64,000 bases of DNA, from contig JBAMJR010000156.1 of the NCBI GenBank assembly GCA_038501785.1, forward strand, positions 1,184,501-1,248,500, read 5' to 3'. Positions 1-11,600 of the stretch are shown here, piece by piece. The notes beneath the pieces are model-generated. The model saw nothing but the letters and a program-made list of their open reading frames with translations, ran no database searches and was not told the origin of the DNA. The position numbers and the translations under genes were made by a program. Within the stretch, counting starts at the first letter, position 1; every line of letters begins with the position of its first letter. This DNA is from Myoxocephalus aenaeus (Eukaryota > Chordata > Actinopteri > Perciformes > Cottidae).

Positions 1-2390
1 CGTTTGACTTCATAACAACTCAACCTGCGCTGCAGATGGTTAGGTTGCATTAAGTGATACAGATCAAGTGCAGAAAAATTAATCCATAAGTGACACCTTT
101 TTTTATCAAGATTATCAACAGAAAAAAATGTTTTGGTTCTTTTTTAAACTGCTGTAGATCAGTGTCGCTGGTAAAGGTGCCTCCCCTCTAATAACACACT
201 GCAAACTCAATACTGGATTCCACAGCAGGCCTTTGCCTCAAGCCAGACACGCGGAGCAAATAACAATCTGCTTTTCATCGAGTTGCCTGGTTACATGAAA
301 CTTTTTAAAACACCCATCTGGTTTATTTGGATGGCTCCTAGCTCGTTCCTGGCAGCTGAAACTTCATTTATATTAGGCGGACAAAAAGAACACCATAATT
401 TAATTATGACGCACCACTAAAACGTAACTTGAATAGCATAACTTGATAGGAGCCGAAATATATATTAAACTTAACATCCAATCATTTTAAATTTAGATAT
501 TACTATCATCCATAAAGACATCCTGTATGTGCGTTTTTTGAGTTTATGAGATTATGCTAATTAGTTTATTATTTTGTCATTTACACCGTTATTGACATAG
601 TGTTATATAATTTAAACTATGTCATATTGGTATGAAATGTCATTTAAAAGTTCAAATCATAACCAAACAGTCTGGTAAGATGTGTCCCTATGATTATCAA
701 GCTGACGTTAGCTTTGTTGGTTATTCAGTTATCTACTCAACAGTTCTACTTTGCAGTGGGTGTAAATATGAATTATCCATTATGTGGAGCAACATATTTA
801 ACTGAGTGATAAAGAAAACTCCATTTAACAATAACATGATAACTATACGCTCAGATGCAACTGAACTTTCAGACTCCTTTTGTCCAGTATCATCATTTAA
901 TTGAGTAACATGCTGCCCTTTCACAACTTCAATCTAAATGGTAGTGAATGGCATTTGGCATTTATCCTATAATAATGTGGTATATTATAATGGTATGCTA
1001 TGTAGAATACAACCCTTCACCTACTAGCTTTTATTCCTCTTTGTTCCAGCAGCTGCATAGAGAAGACCTCTTTGATTTAAGTGATTTCATCCAGAATCAG
1101 TGCAGCAGGTTATGAAGTAAAATGATAGAAAAGTACACAGGAGGATCATAAAGGGAGTTTAGCGCTTCCTGCAGGCTGATCACACATTCTCATAATCAGT
1201 GATGAGCTCGTGACACCGAGTCTGTCACTATTACAGCTCGTCACTCCGGCTCCATCAATCCCCAGCTGGGCCGTCACGCCGCCTGCTCCGTACGAGCTGC
1301 AGCTCAGGTCCTCGCGGTGACGAGCCTTCGCGCTCCCCGGAAGCCAGCAGAGGTCATGTTGGGCACCGGGGCCGGCAGACTGAACGACCGGTCCTCCGCA
1401 CCTGTCTGCCATCAAACATGCAAATCACCCCGCTCAGCCGTGACTGTTGCATATTCCATGAGCGAGCACGGCACTTCATCTTCTTCTAACATGGCGTATG
1501 AACACAAATCGCTGCACAACAATTGCACAAAAAAAACATGTTTGTCTTTTTTTCCCCCCTCCTCTAAGCCCAGGAGAAAATGAGCTTGATACGGAGACTC
1601 AGCTGCAATAACCCATTCACTTATTGAACGGCGGCGGCTGGATACACTCTCAGCCTCCGGGCTTAAACGAAAAAGCAGAGCCCGGCTGCCTGATTGAATG
1701 GGTTTGTAATGCAAGCCAAATAGGTTTGTTCTAATGGGAATCAGCCTCGGTGGCTCTGCAGAGGCTGACGCCAGCACGAGGAGAGCAGGGAGCGGGTGAT
1801 TGGCTGAGAGAGGCCGAGGCCGAGGCCGCACTCGGGGCCGGCTGTGTTTACTAATGGGGGCTATGAAATGAGCCTTAACTTTAGGAATCACAGTATTCGT
1901 GAGGAGAGGTGAATATACTGTATATACAGTATATTCACCAGTGTGTGTGTGCATACTGGCTCAGGTGCTTCTCCACTGTCACAGCATATTAAACATCCTG
2001 CCGCAGTGCCCTGGAGCGATTACATCCTCAGTAGTTGCAGCTGACCCAATAATCCCAATCCTCCGTGTAGATGGGTAAAAGATAGTCAAGCTGATTATTA
2101 ATATTGAATCTAACCCAGGGAGGCAACAATACATGATAAGCTATGAAACCAATAAGCACAGTTGTACCTCCAGGTCTCCACTGAATGTTAGTTCCATAAA
2201 TCACTTTTTTTGTTTTACTTCCTCCTGTTGCAGCCTAGCTGCATACTTTTAGTTTGATTTGTTCTAAGATATCCATCAGAGAGTTCTGCTGCAGCCCCAC
2301 TACCATGGGGGGGGAATGAAATTTGATTTGGGATCAGCATCACAAAGTTACATTTAAGAAATTCAGCAGCAACGTGTCTTTTCAGAAACG
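1..2390. other. Intergenic sequence, no gene seen
   Basis: AT-rich at 1-1140. A GC- and CpG-richer block at 1146-1870 has open frames on both strands but none resembles a known protein, and no splice-consistent chain was found; it could be a regulatory block. A perfect 32-bp palindrome is at 1908-1939. Confidence 0.6.
1908..1939. repeat. Perfect 32-bp palindrome
   Basis: Left arm GGTGAATATACTGTAT is followed without spacer by its exact reverse complement. The bases just outside do not pair. Confidence 0.97.
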
Positions 2391-3165
2391 CTTCAATTCA
2401 ATCCAATTCAGTTTATTTTGTATAGCCCAAAATCACAAATTACAAATTTGCCTCAGAGGGCTTTACAATCTGATCTGTACACAGGACCTCACATCGGATC
2501 AGGAAAAACTACCCCCCAAAACAAGGAAGAAACCTTCAGGAGAGCAACAGAGGAGGATCCCTCTCCCTGGATGGACAGAAGAATAGATGTCATGTGACCA
2601 GAATGAATAACGTAACAGAGTTACAGCACATTACATGAATATGACAGAAATTATTCATATAATTAGGAATTATTATATATAATATTATAGTAGGCATGGA
2701 CCGTGATCCAGATAAACACGATCCATGTCAGCAGAAGGAGGTAGAGAGGAGGGGCATCAGCAGGGCCGCCATGACAGGAGGCAGGAGGCAGGAGGCAGGA
2801 GACAGGAGGCAGGAGGCAGGAGGCAGGAGACAGGAGGCAGGAGACAGGAGGCAGGAGGCAGGAGACAGGAGGCAGGAGGCAGGAGACAGGAGGCAGGAGG
2901 CAGGAGGCAGGAGGCAGGAGACAGGAGGCAGGAGACAGGAGGCAGGAGACAGGAGGCAGGAGGCAGGAGACAGGAGACAGGAGACAGGAGGCAGGAGGCA
3001 GGAGACAGGAGGCAGGGTCTAGGATGCAGGGCCGCCATGACAGGAGGCAGGACCGGCTCCAGTCACAGCCACGATCCATGGAAACTTGAGGCGAGACAGC
3101 ATAGAGGCTCCGGGGAAGAAGTAGAGTTAGTAATGTGCATTGAAGAGACATGAATTCATCCATAT
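2391..3165. repeat. Teleost interspersed repeat carrying an internal VNTR
   Basis: Starts with CAATTCAGTTTATTTTGTAT and runs through GCCCAAAATCACAAATTACA, a very common repeat in percomorph genomes. It continues on the far side of the 7-bp repeat array to about 3165. GGGCCGCCATGACAGGAGGC occurs on both sides of the array. The family class is not certain. Confidence 0.7.
2774..3016. repeat. 7-bp minisatellite of AGGCAGG and AGACAGG units
   Basis: About 34 units of a heptamer with one variable base (G or A), giving an irregular two-letter pattern. All three frames are open on both strands because the array lacks stops; these are not genes. Confidence 0.95.
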
Positions 3166-3173
3166 TACCCCAC

Positions 3174-4052
3174 TCCAGCTCTCTAGTGGGGTAATATGGT
3201 ACTATAAACTCTCTAGTGGGGTAATATGGTACTATAAACTCTCTAGTGGGGTAATATGGTACTATAAACTCTCTAGTGGGGTGATATGGTACTATAAACT
3301 CTCTAGTGGGGTGATATGGTACTATAAACTCTCTAGTGGGGTAATATGGTACTATAAACTCTCTAGTGGGGTAATATGGTACTATAAACTCTCTAGTGGG
3401 GTAATATGGTACTATAAACTCTCTAGTGGGGTAATATGGTACTATAAACTCTCTAGTGGGGTAATATGGTACTATAAACTCTCTAGTGGGGTAATATGGT
3501 ACTATACGCTCTCTAGTGGGGTGATATGGTACTATGAGCTCTTTAGGGGGGTAATATGGTACTATAAGCTCTCTAGTGGGGTAATATAGTACTATACGCT
3601 CTCTGGTGGGGTAATATGGTACTATGAGCTCTTTAGGGGGGTAATATGGTACTATGAGCTCTTTAGGGGGGTAATATGGTACTATGAGCTCTCTAGTGGG
3701 GTAATATGGTACTATAAGCTCTCTAGTGGGGTAATATAGTACTATACGCTCTCTGGTGGGGTAATATGGTACTATGAGCTCTTTAGGGGGGTAATATGGT
3801 ACTATGAGCTCTTTAGGGGGGTAATATGGTACTATGAGCTCTCTAGTGGGGTAATATGGTACTATTAGCTCTTTAGGGGGGTAATATGGTACTATGAGCT
3901 CTTTAGGGGGGTAATATGGTACTATGAGCTCTCTAGTGGGGTAATATGGTACTATTAGCTCTCTAGTGGGGTAATATGGTACTATAAACTCTCTAGTGGG
4001 GTAATATAGTACTATAAACTCTCTAGTGGGGTAAGATGGTACTATTAGCTCC
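3174..4052. repeat. 30-bp minisatellite, about 29 copies
   Basis: The unit is CTCTAGTGGGGTAATATGGT plus ACTATAAACT. The first dozen units are nearly identical. From about 3540 the units alternate in a three-unit (90-bp) pattern with CTTTAGGGGGG variants. A 15-bp inverted copy of part of the unit sits at 3160-3174. Confidence 0.97.
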
Positions 4053-4369
4053 TTAAGATATGATGGTGCTTCACAGCCCTTTTGTTGGCTGTTTCCAAAA
4101 AGCTTGTCTCACTGGATGGAGCGGCTTAGTTGTCATAGTGATGCTCACCGCGCAGACAAAGAAGGAGTGAAAGTCATCATTGGATGGCTGGTGATCGGGG
4201 CGGTCATCCCCTTGAGCGCAGCATCTAACTGTATCTGTCTACCAGAACATGGCAATTCTTCATGTTTGGCGGCTCATGACATGTAGCAACAGATTGGAGG
4301 GTCAGAACTGAAACCACCACATGGGAGCCGTCCGACTGGTAATGAGCCACTGAGGGACACAGAGAGGGA

Positions 4370-4444
<75 letters not shown>

Positions 4445-5980
4445 ACTCATTGAAAATAACTTTGACGGTCATACTGCGCTGAAGCAGATTACGAACTTTA
4501 CATGTGTAAGTAGAAGCTGTATTTTCCTCTGTGGGTACACACAAATAAACACAGCTGTAAATGCATTCATTACCATCTCTCAACCTGACAAAGTGGAGTA
4601 AAGCTGGACTGATGATGGGGCAGAATGTAAATAGGGATCAGTCCACTGGGAGCAGACTGATCCACCAGTCTGCATGTGTTTCGCAACCTAATACAGCCGA
4701 GATAAGCAGGCGGCTTCCTCGGGACGGAGTTACGGGACGGAGAAGCCCAATGGGGAGCAGGGTGGTCTGTGAGTGTGACTGAACTTGCCAAATGTGATTT
4801 ATTTAGACAAATGTGAAGATGTCAATACTATGGTGAGTGAGGGGGTGAAGAAGCAGAACTCTGAGGTTGCTCATTATCTTCAAATGGAAATTTGAGCCCT
4901 GAACGGATATTATTGCTGAAACTCACACGCTCAATAAAGAAAACACTTGAATATACTTTCTGGACTGTGTTTAGTGCTGAACCCCTGACTGAAGCAGCTT
5001 CACACGTCCAGAGATACATGTACAATCTACAGCACTGTTTTGCTCTTAATGTTAACAAGATACCAGTGTTTCTGCAGAGGAAGAGGAAGTACATTTAAAA
5101 ATGGCAAAACTCCCATAAACTTAGATTTGTATTAAAGAGGAAGACGTGGCTTAGTTTTTCTTTCTTCTTTTCTTTCTTGTCTTTGTACAAAACACACCTG
5201 CAGGAGCTTTTAAAGGATTTGTTTTTGTACAGCTGGCACACGCAAAGCTCTGAAAACCCCACAAGCTTGGATTTAGTAAAAGTGTATGAATAATTTGTTT
5301 CCTTTTGGGAAGCTTAGCTTCATAAATTGATATGTCTTGTTTCAGATTTAAAAGCATCAAGTCGCTCACGAGAAACATGATTGCAGTGAGGTTCACTGAA
5401 ATGATTTCCAAAATGGGTAATTAGGCTTCTAAATTCACCATCGGGGTATTTACTGACGTATTGTATATTGTGGAACAACGTTTTATAATCCAGCCACAGA
5501 TCTTATTCTGTGTTCCAGACAACTCGGAACTCCTACGAGAGTCAGAGTTTCTTCTTGTAAATTTGTGTTTAATCCAGTTTAATCCCCGACTTCATGAGGA
5601 AGCAGCTGTCTGACGTCACACAACAATGGAAGCACACATTGTAAGTAGTGCCCCATTAGCTAAGAGTCAACATATGTCTGACTGCGAGGACATTTATAAA
5701 TGCGCTGTAAAGCATAGACAATCTTCACTTTAGATGGGGTCACACAAAATACTTAACTAACGACTAGAAATTACCTGAATTAATCATGAATTGCAGTATT
5801 AAAACACGTTTATAAAGCACATGTTAACCATTAGTGCATCATCTATAAATCCTTAATAATTGGTTTGCAATATATTACTTAATTTACAACTACTCTATAA
5901 TTCACTGATTTATTCATTTAATTTACTTTTATACAGTATATAACTATATTTATAGTAAGTTGTATTACTTTTAATCTTAG
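4053..5980. other. Intergenic sequence, no gene seen
   Basis: Holds a TG microsatellite (4371-4442) and, at about 5765-5880, a short copy of the AT-rich repeat found again at 24430-24725. No supported coding sequence. Confidence 0.55.
4371..4442. repeat. TG microsatellite, 36 units
   Basis: 72 bp of uninterrupted TG dinucleotide. Confidence 0.98.
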
Positions 5981-6130
5981 CAACTCGAGCTAACACAACT
6001 CAAGCTAACCCAACTCAAGCTAACCCAACTCAAGCTAACGCAACTCAAGCTAACCCAACTCAAGCTAACGCAACTCAAGCTAACCCAACTCAAGCTAACG
6101 CAACTCAAGCTAACCTAACACAAGCTAACC
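5981..6130. repeat. 15-bp minisatellite, about 10 copies
   Basis: Unit CAACTCAAGCTAACC alternating with CAACTCAAGCTAACG at the last base; edge copies are diverged. Confidence 0.95.
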
Positions 6131-7547
6131 CACACAACCGTCAGTGAACAACAAGGTAAGGACTCAACCAGCTGATTGTTAGCCATGTATCAATGTGTGT
6201 TTTCACCCAGAGTAGTGATCATGAAGTTGATTTTATTATCTCTCTAAACTTTACTGAAACATATTCCCTCTGGTCTGTGAATTATCAAACTTTTCACCTT
6301 AAGAATTATTGAATAAAGTAAAGAAACTCAGAAGTATTATCAGTAGAATAACTATATCATGCAGATTGGCTCATTTCAAAGTTCTATATCATATTTTATA
6401 CTATTGGATTATAAATACTGATTCATCAACATGTGAGCTGTATTTAAATGTAGCATGCTGTGCAGGTGAAAGCAATTCTAAACTATGTATTGTTGGGTAA
6501 CTCACTCTTTAAGAATGCTTCATGTTTTGCGTTAAATAACGCGTTAAATAAGTTGTGTAAAATGTTTCTCTGCAAAGTAAGTAGGACATGTAGCTGTCAA
6601 ATATATGTAGTTAAGTACAGTAGAAGTAGAAAAAACATAATTGTATATTACAGTGGGAACTTTCTGCCAGTAATAGATTGATATTGTGTAGCTGTGATAT
6701 TGTGTAGCTGTGCGTTTACTTTTACTGATCGTTCAAATTCAGATATTATTATTATAATTTTATTATAATTATAGCAATTAGCAATTATTAGTCTTCTCAA
6801 TATTGGTCACAGGAACCCAGTTTACTTAAGAAAGTGATAGACAACATGGATCAGACTTCAATGTCGACAATTGATCCAAATTGATTTTTTTTATTAAATA
6901 TAACTTCTAGGTGATACAGATCATAAATGATGCACGCATGACAATATATGTAATCCTTATTGTTTGACAATGTTCATAATTCACACGTAACCAACAATCC
7001 TGTGATGTTTTTCATATTTATGAATGAAATCATCTGGTTTTATCAAACATAACGTTTAGTACTACCAGTCCCAGCGGTTGGTACAGCTGTCTATTCATAA
7101 GGCATTGGTATGTCTATGTATTTTAATTGTGCTTTTCTATGTATTTTATTCTATTTAATGTTTTGAACTATCTGGACCTGGAGTCTGAAATAAAGTTTGA
7201 TTGATATTAGAGGAGGCTATTTCAGAAAGACGTTCATAAATGTGTCACTTTTATGTCACTGTTCCCCAAACATTAACACGATGAGCAGAGAGTGAAACAA
7301 CCACAGAAATATAATCTTTTACAGAAAAGGTACCGATATGTTTCCGACTTTTAGTCAGAAAGACGGCTTTAAATTGACTCTTTTTTTTATTTTTTTTATT
7401 TTTTATGTAGTCTGGCGTAAATTTCGCTGCATAAAAAGTATCTGATTGGAGATGTACTCTGTGTAAACCGTAATAGAGCTTCCAGACGGAGAATAACAGT
7501 CATTATCTTGTTTGGCCCGTCGTTTCCAGTTCAGTGCAACCAGCAGC
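6131..7547. other. AT-rich intergenic sequence, no gene seen
   Basis: Short open frames only. At about 7100-7205 the text ending GTCTGAAATAAAGTTTGATT resembles the 3' tail of a non-LTR retrotransposon, but this is not certain. Confidence 0.5.
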
Positions 7548-8587
7548 ATGGTAGGAACACCAAGAGCCTGTCCTTGGTTTGTTTCCATGTGTGGAGCAGT
7601 GGTCTGATGGTTGTATTTCTATTTCTTTACCTTCAGGCGAGCCGACCCGTCCAGAGGAGGCCTCCCCTCATCCCGGACCCCACCCGGCCCGGTCACCCTG
7701 GGCCGTCCCGTAAACCAGCCTCCGCCTCCTCCAACTCCTCTAGTCTCTTCTCCACTCCCATTTATTCTAGCCTCTCCTCCACCCCCTCTTCTTCCAGCTC
7801 CTCCTCTAGGCTAGGCATGAGACGGTAAGCTTATTTATTCACCAGGCCGTTGAAAGTTCTCTCCACAAAACATCAAAAGCAAAGGTTCAAATGAAACGCA
7901 CCACACAATGACATTCAAATACAATTAAAAGCATTAAAGCGCCAAGAGAACCGGAAATTAAGACAAACTAAAACAGAATTAGACGGGAATAAAATATAAG
8001 ACTAAAAGTACTCCGGTACCCTGGTTGAGGCAGGACCGATGGAGGTGGATCCACCTGAGAGACTCGATGAGCCGATGGAGGTTGACTGACACACACACAC
8101 ACACACTGTGATATAGCTGTGATACGTTTTATTTTATGTCTAATGTTGTTTTAGCTGTGATAAGTTGTATTCAATGTAGGAGGAGGAGGTGGAGAAAGTG
8201 TGAACCCTCTCATTAAAAAGGTAAATATACATTTCTATCTTTTTTTTTCATACTGATGGATGATTTATATGTTTACTAAACAAGATTTCTTTTTTTGACG
8301 AAGAGAGGAGGACAGAGGAGGTGGAGAGAGAGGAGAGGAGAGGAGGGCAAGTATGAACCCTTTTATTAAAAAGGTAAATATCAATTTCTATCTTTTTTTC
8401 ATAGTGATGGCTGATATCTCAAGATTTTTTTTTTTTATATAAATGCTTTATGTTTCTGCCTCTCTGGTTCAATATATTTCAGTTGGACGACGATTTGATC
8501 GGTTGGGCCAAAGACGTGGAAGCCCTGCTGCCGGACGGGAGGAGCCAGATCCTCAGCCCGGGTCTTTCTTGGACCTCGTTGAGTCGG
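7548..8587 (+). CDS. Candidate multi-exon gene, unidentified product with an NPF motif
   Basis: I do not recognise this gene. Four segments splice in frame: an ATG directly followed by a GTAGGA donor (7548-7550), then 7637-7824 (CTTCAG / GTAAGC), 8304-8373 (GACGAAG / GTAAAT) and 8483-8587 (TTTCAG / GTAAAC), 366 nt or 122 codons. The product begins MASRPVQRRPPLIPDP, continues with a Ser/Pro-rich low-complexity region, a Glu/Arg/Gly-rich linker and SMNPFIKK, then LDDDLIGWAKDVEALLPDG. NPF is the motif bound by EH domains in endocytic proteins; whether it works so here is unknown. No further exon is seen and retaining the last intron gives a stop at 8698, so the gene may be truncated, continue far downstream, or be a decayed copy. 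No link to the neighbouring cep128 is implied. Confidence 0.4.
8180..8220 (+). pseudogene. Decayed duplicate of the NPF exon
   Basis: This segment and about 60 bp of the following intron repeat the 8304-8373 exon region (GTGAACCCTCTCATTAAAAAG versus ATGAACCCTTTTATTAAAAAG). In the matching frame it gives VNPLIKK, so the NPF motif is lost. Its only good acceptor puts it out of phase with the upstream exon, so inclusion would cause a stop. Confidence 0.45.
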
Positions 8588-8717
8588 GTAAACGACAAGG
8601 ATGTCAATACGTTGTGTATTGCTCCATCTTTCCTCCCTCTCTCCCCCTCTATTTCCCTCTCTCCCCCCTTCCGGGCGACACAGTGGCTCAGTGGTTAGCG
8701 CTGCAGCCTCACAGATA

Positions 8718-9041
8718 TGGAGTCAAATATGGGGCAAACGTTTTGATCATTTGAAAAAAAAGATTTGAACCTGAAAGTTCACATTTTGGTCTTGACATTC
8801 AACAATGTATTCAAAATAAAAATAAGTTGTTTTGGGGTTAAATAAAATGTAGATTCAGTGCTGAATTAGGTAAATTCCAGAACAAAATCCAAATTATATT
8901 TAACTTCCAAAAACATTTGGGGTCATATACTTATTTTTATTTATTTATTTATTTCTTTGTGTTGATTTTTTTTAAGTTCAAGACCAAAACTTGAACTTTC
9001 AGGTTCAAATTTTCTTATCAAATGATCTGGATTTGGCTCCA
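8718..9041. mobile_element. TA-flanked foldback MITE, 324 bp
   Basis: Starts TGGAGTCAAATATGG and ends with its approximate complement ATTTGGCTCCA, with TA on both outer sides. The inner arms (8745-8800 and 8973-9027) match over about 50 bp around ATTTGAACCTGAAAGTTCA. This structure fits a Tc1/mariner-type non-autonomous element. The CGACACAGTGGCTCAGTGGT text just before it is another common fish repeat. Confidence 0.75.
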
Positions 9042-9049
9042 TACACAGA

Positions 9050-10491
9050 TTCTTTCCTCTTTCTGTCTGTGTGGAGTAAAAAATATTCACTTTTGGCTAA
9101 TTGGAAACTCTAAATCATCAACTTTAATCAATCATGAAAGGGTTTCTCCTGGTGATCAGGTGTTTCCCTTTTTATACACAAAACAAAATAAAATGAATGC
9201 AAAATAAAATAAATGTTTCTGCCTCTCTGATTCAATATATATAGTATTCATACAATTGCATGACATGATGATGATGACTATAAGAAGAAGTATCTTGTTT
9301 AGTTGTGATTTTAACTAAACTGAAGCTGATCAATAAAATGATCAATATGATGTCATAAAAGAAGTTCCAAATGGTATTTTAGGAGCTGACAGGAGCAGGT
9401 TATGTAATAAACAATTATATTCTACAGTAAAAAACATGTAATCTTCATCAATGAGGGGTTTAAAAATAGTTTTAATATTAGCATTATTCACCGGTAATTT
9501 GTATTTCCCTCATTGTGTGAGTTGACTTGATCACTAACGTCCTTTTCTATTACTTCAGTTGTTTTACTGACCGCTAAGATGATGAAACTCAGTAAACATA
9601 ATCTATGTATAAAGACTCTGAATAACTGCATGTAGTCGGGGCTTTATTAATATGGAAAGATCACAGACATATTAGATGGAAAAAAACTGAAATTTTTCAG
9701 ATTCTGCAGAAAACAAAGCTTGTGTTATTTTGTGATGATGATTTTCATAATTCTAGAAATTCAGAAATATAGTTTCATTAATTTAATTTAATCTTGTTTG
9801 GAGAAAGATTATTCATCATATTCGATTCTCATTGATATAAATTAATACTTTAGTAAATACCAGCCGTTGCCCTCGACTATCAAACGGCCAAATAACACAG
9901 AAGTAGTCGGCACAGCCTTTTAAAAGACGTCTAATAGGGTCAAATGATTGTAGAGCTGTTATGAGGCTGTTATTAAAACTGACACCATTAACAGTCAGCG
10001 AGAAAACTGCTGCTTGACAAGCTGCAAAAGTCCAATCTCCAAAATACAATTATCAACAGAGAGAATTAAAATGTAACAGCTGTGTTGGTCCCTAGAGATG
10101 CTGCTGCAGGCCGAGGCTGCTGGGGACATCTTAGGATACACTGAGCTCCTCTCTCCTCTTCTGTCTCTCCTTGCACATCACTAACTCTGCTTCTACCAGG
10201 AGCCTTTGAGCTTTCTCGCCTCACAGGTTATATCTGGACTCTGGTCCTGCCCGACACCTTTGAACGCCACATCAAGAACATCACAAAAATAACACCTTTC
10301 ATCTTAAAAACAAGATGAAAGGCGGGGCCTTCTCCCTTGTTGCCCCTCTCTCTCCCCATCACCTCAGACATTCTCATCACTCGACACTTCAAAAAAAGCA
10401 CTTAAAACTAATTTATTTAAATCTGCTTTTAACCTGTGATGCTACTTAACTATGTTTTTGTTTAGTTTCTTACTGTTATGCCACCTTTATT
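9050..10491. other. Intergenic sequence with a LINE-tail-like segment
   Basis: No gene seen. From about 10080 to 10491, continuing after the MITE at 10934-11000, the sequence (CACTTAAAACTAATTTATTT, then GTAAAGTGCCTTGAGTACCT) looks like the 3' part of a fish non-LTR retrotransposon split by the MITE. Confidence 0.45.
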
Positions 10492-10933
10492 CAGGGTTCT
10501 TACGCTCATGGAAAACCTGGAAAAGTCATGGAATTTTAAAAATGGTTATTTCCAGGCCTGGAAAAGTCCTTGAAAAAAATAAAATCCCCAAAGTTTTGTA
10601 AAAGTCATGTAAATGTGTTATATTCATATGTTCATTTACGCTGAGTTTGAAATAATGAATATGCTTTTAAAAAGAAAGACGCTCAAAATATAAGCAGGCA
10701 TACATACAGGCATCTATATAAATGTTTATTCTTTTAATCAAACTATTGTCTCATTCATTTGAGTCATTTAAGGTTTACTGTATGCTTTGTATTCTATTGT
10801 TAGTTTAAATACTACATTTACTCACTTTTTCATGTTTACACCCAGATTTCACTAAATGTTTGCTCATGGAAATATGGTTTAAAGTCATGGAAAAGTCATG
10901 GAAATCCATTGGTCAACATGTGTATAAACCCTG
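10492..10933 (+). mobile_element. CAGGGTT-ended MITE, copy 1
   Basis: Begins CAGGGTTCTTACG and ends TATAAACCCTG. Its interior is the reverse complement of the element at 54079-54502. The target duplication is not clear. The ends and absence of coding sequence suggest a non-autonomous DNA transposon, possibly hAT-like. Confidence 0.75.
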
Positions 10934-11044
10934 TTATATTATTTTACCATGTAAAGTGCCTTGAGTACCTTGTAAAATAAATTGAGAATAAAATGTCCAA
11001 ACCAGTGACATCACACTTCATTTAACCTTTCAAAAAACAATCCT

Positions 11045-11600
11045 GTTCACATATTGTGCTATGATTTGGGTTAGAGAATGTTCACATATTGTGTTATGAT
11101 TTGGGTTAGAGAATGTTCACATATTGTGTTATGATTTGGGTTAGAGAATGTTCACATATTGTGTTATGATTTGGGTTAGAGAATGTTCACATATTGTGCT
11201 ATGGTTTGGGTTAGAGAATGTTCACATGTTGTGCTGTGATTTGGGTTAGAGAATGTTCACATATTGTGCTGTGATTTGGGTTAGTGAATGTTCACATATT
11301 GTGTTATGATTTGGGTTAGAGAATGTTCACATATTGTGCTATGGTTTGGGTTAGAGAATGTTCACATGTTGTGCTGTGATTTGGGTTAGAGAATGTTCAC
11401 ATATTGAGCTATGATTTGGGTTAGAGAATGTTCACATATTGAGCTATGATTTGGGTTAGTGAATGTTCACATATTGTGCTGTGATTTGGGTTAGTGAATG
11501 TTCACATATTGTGTTATGATTTGGGTTAGAGAATGTTCACATATTGTGTTATGATTTGGGTTAGCGAATGTTCACATATTGTTTATGATTTGGGTTAGAG
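11045..11600. repeat. 35-bp minisatellite, about 16 copies
   Basis: Unit GTTCACATATTGTGTTATGA plus TTTGGGTTAGAGAAT. Each unit carries GGGTTAG, one permutation of the vertebrate telomere hexamer repeat, but hexamers are not tandem. Confidence 0.96.

Noticed and set aside
1412..1954. 180-codon minus-strand frame in the GC-rich intergenic block
   Set aside because: Composition-driven, overlapped by opposite-strand frames, includes the palindrome, no recognisable domain.
2663..3163. Long overlapping frames on both strands over the 7-bp VNTR
   Set aside because: Low-complexity product of the repeat itself.
3140..3589. 149-codon open frame over the 30-bp minisatellite
   Set aside because: The unit is a multiple of three and lacks stops in one frame, so the frame is automatic. 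No start context or splice support.
3174..4052. CRISPR-like array (30-bp direct repeats)
   Set aside because: The repeats are directly adjacent with no unique spacers, and the genome is a vertebrate.
11045..11600. Interstitial telomere array
   Set aside because: GGGTTAG occurs once per 35 bp, not in tandem hexamers.
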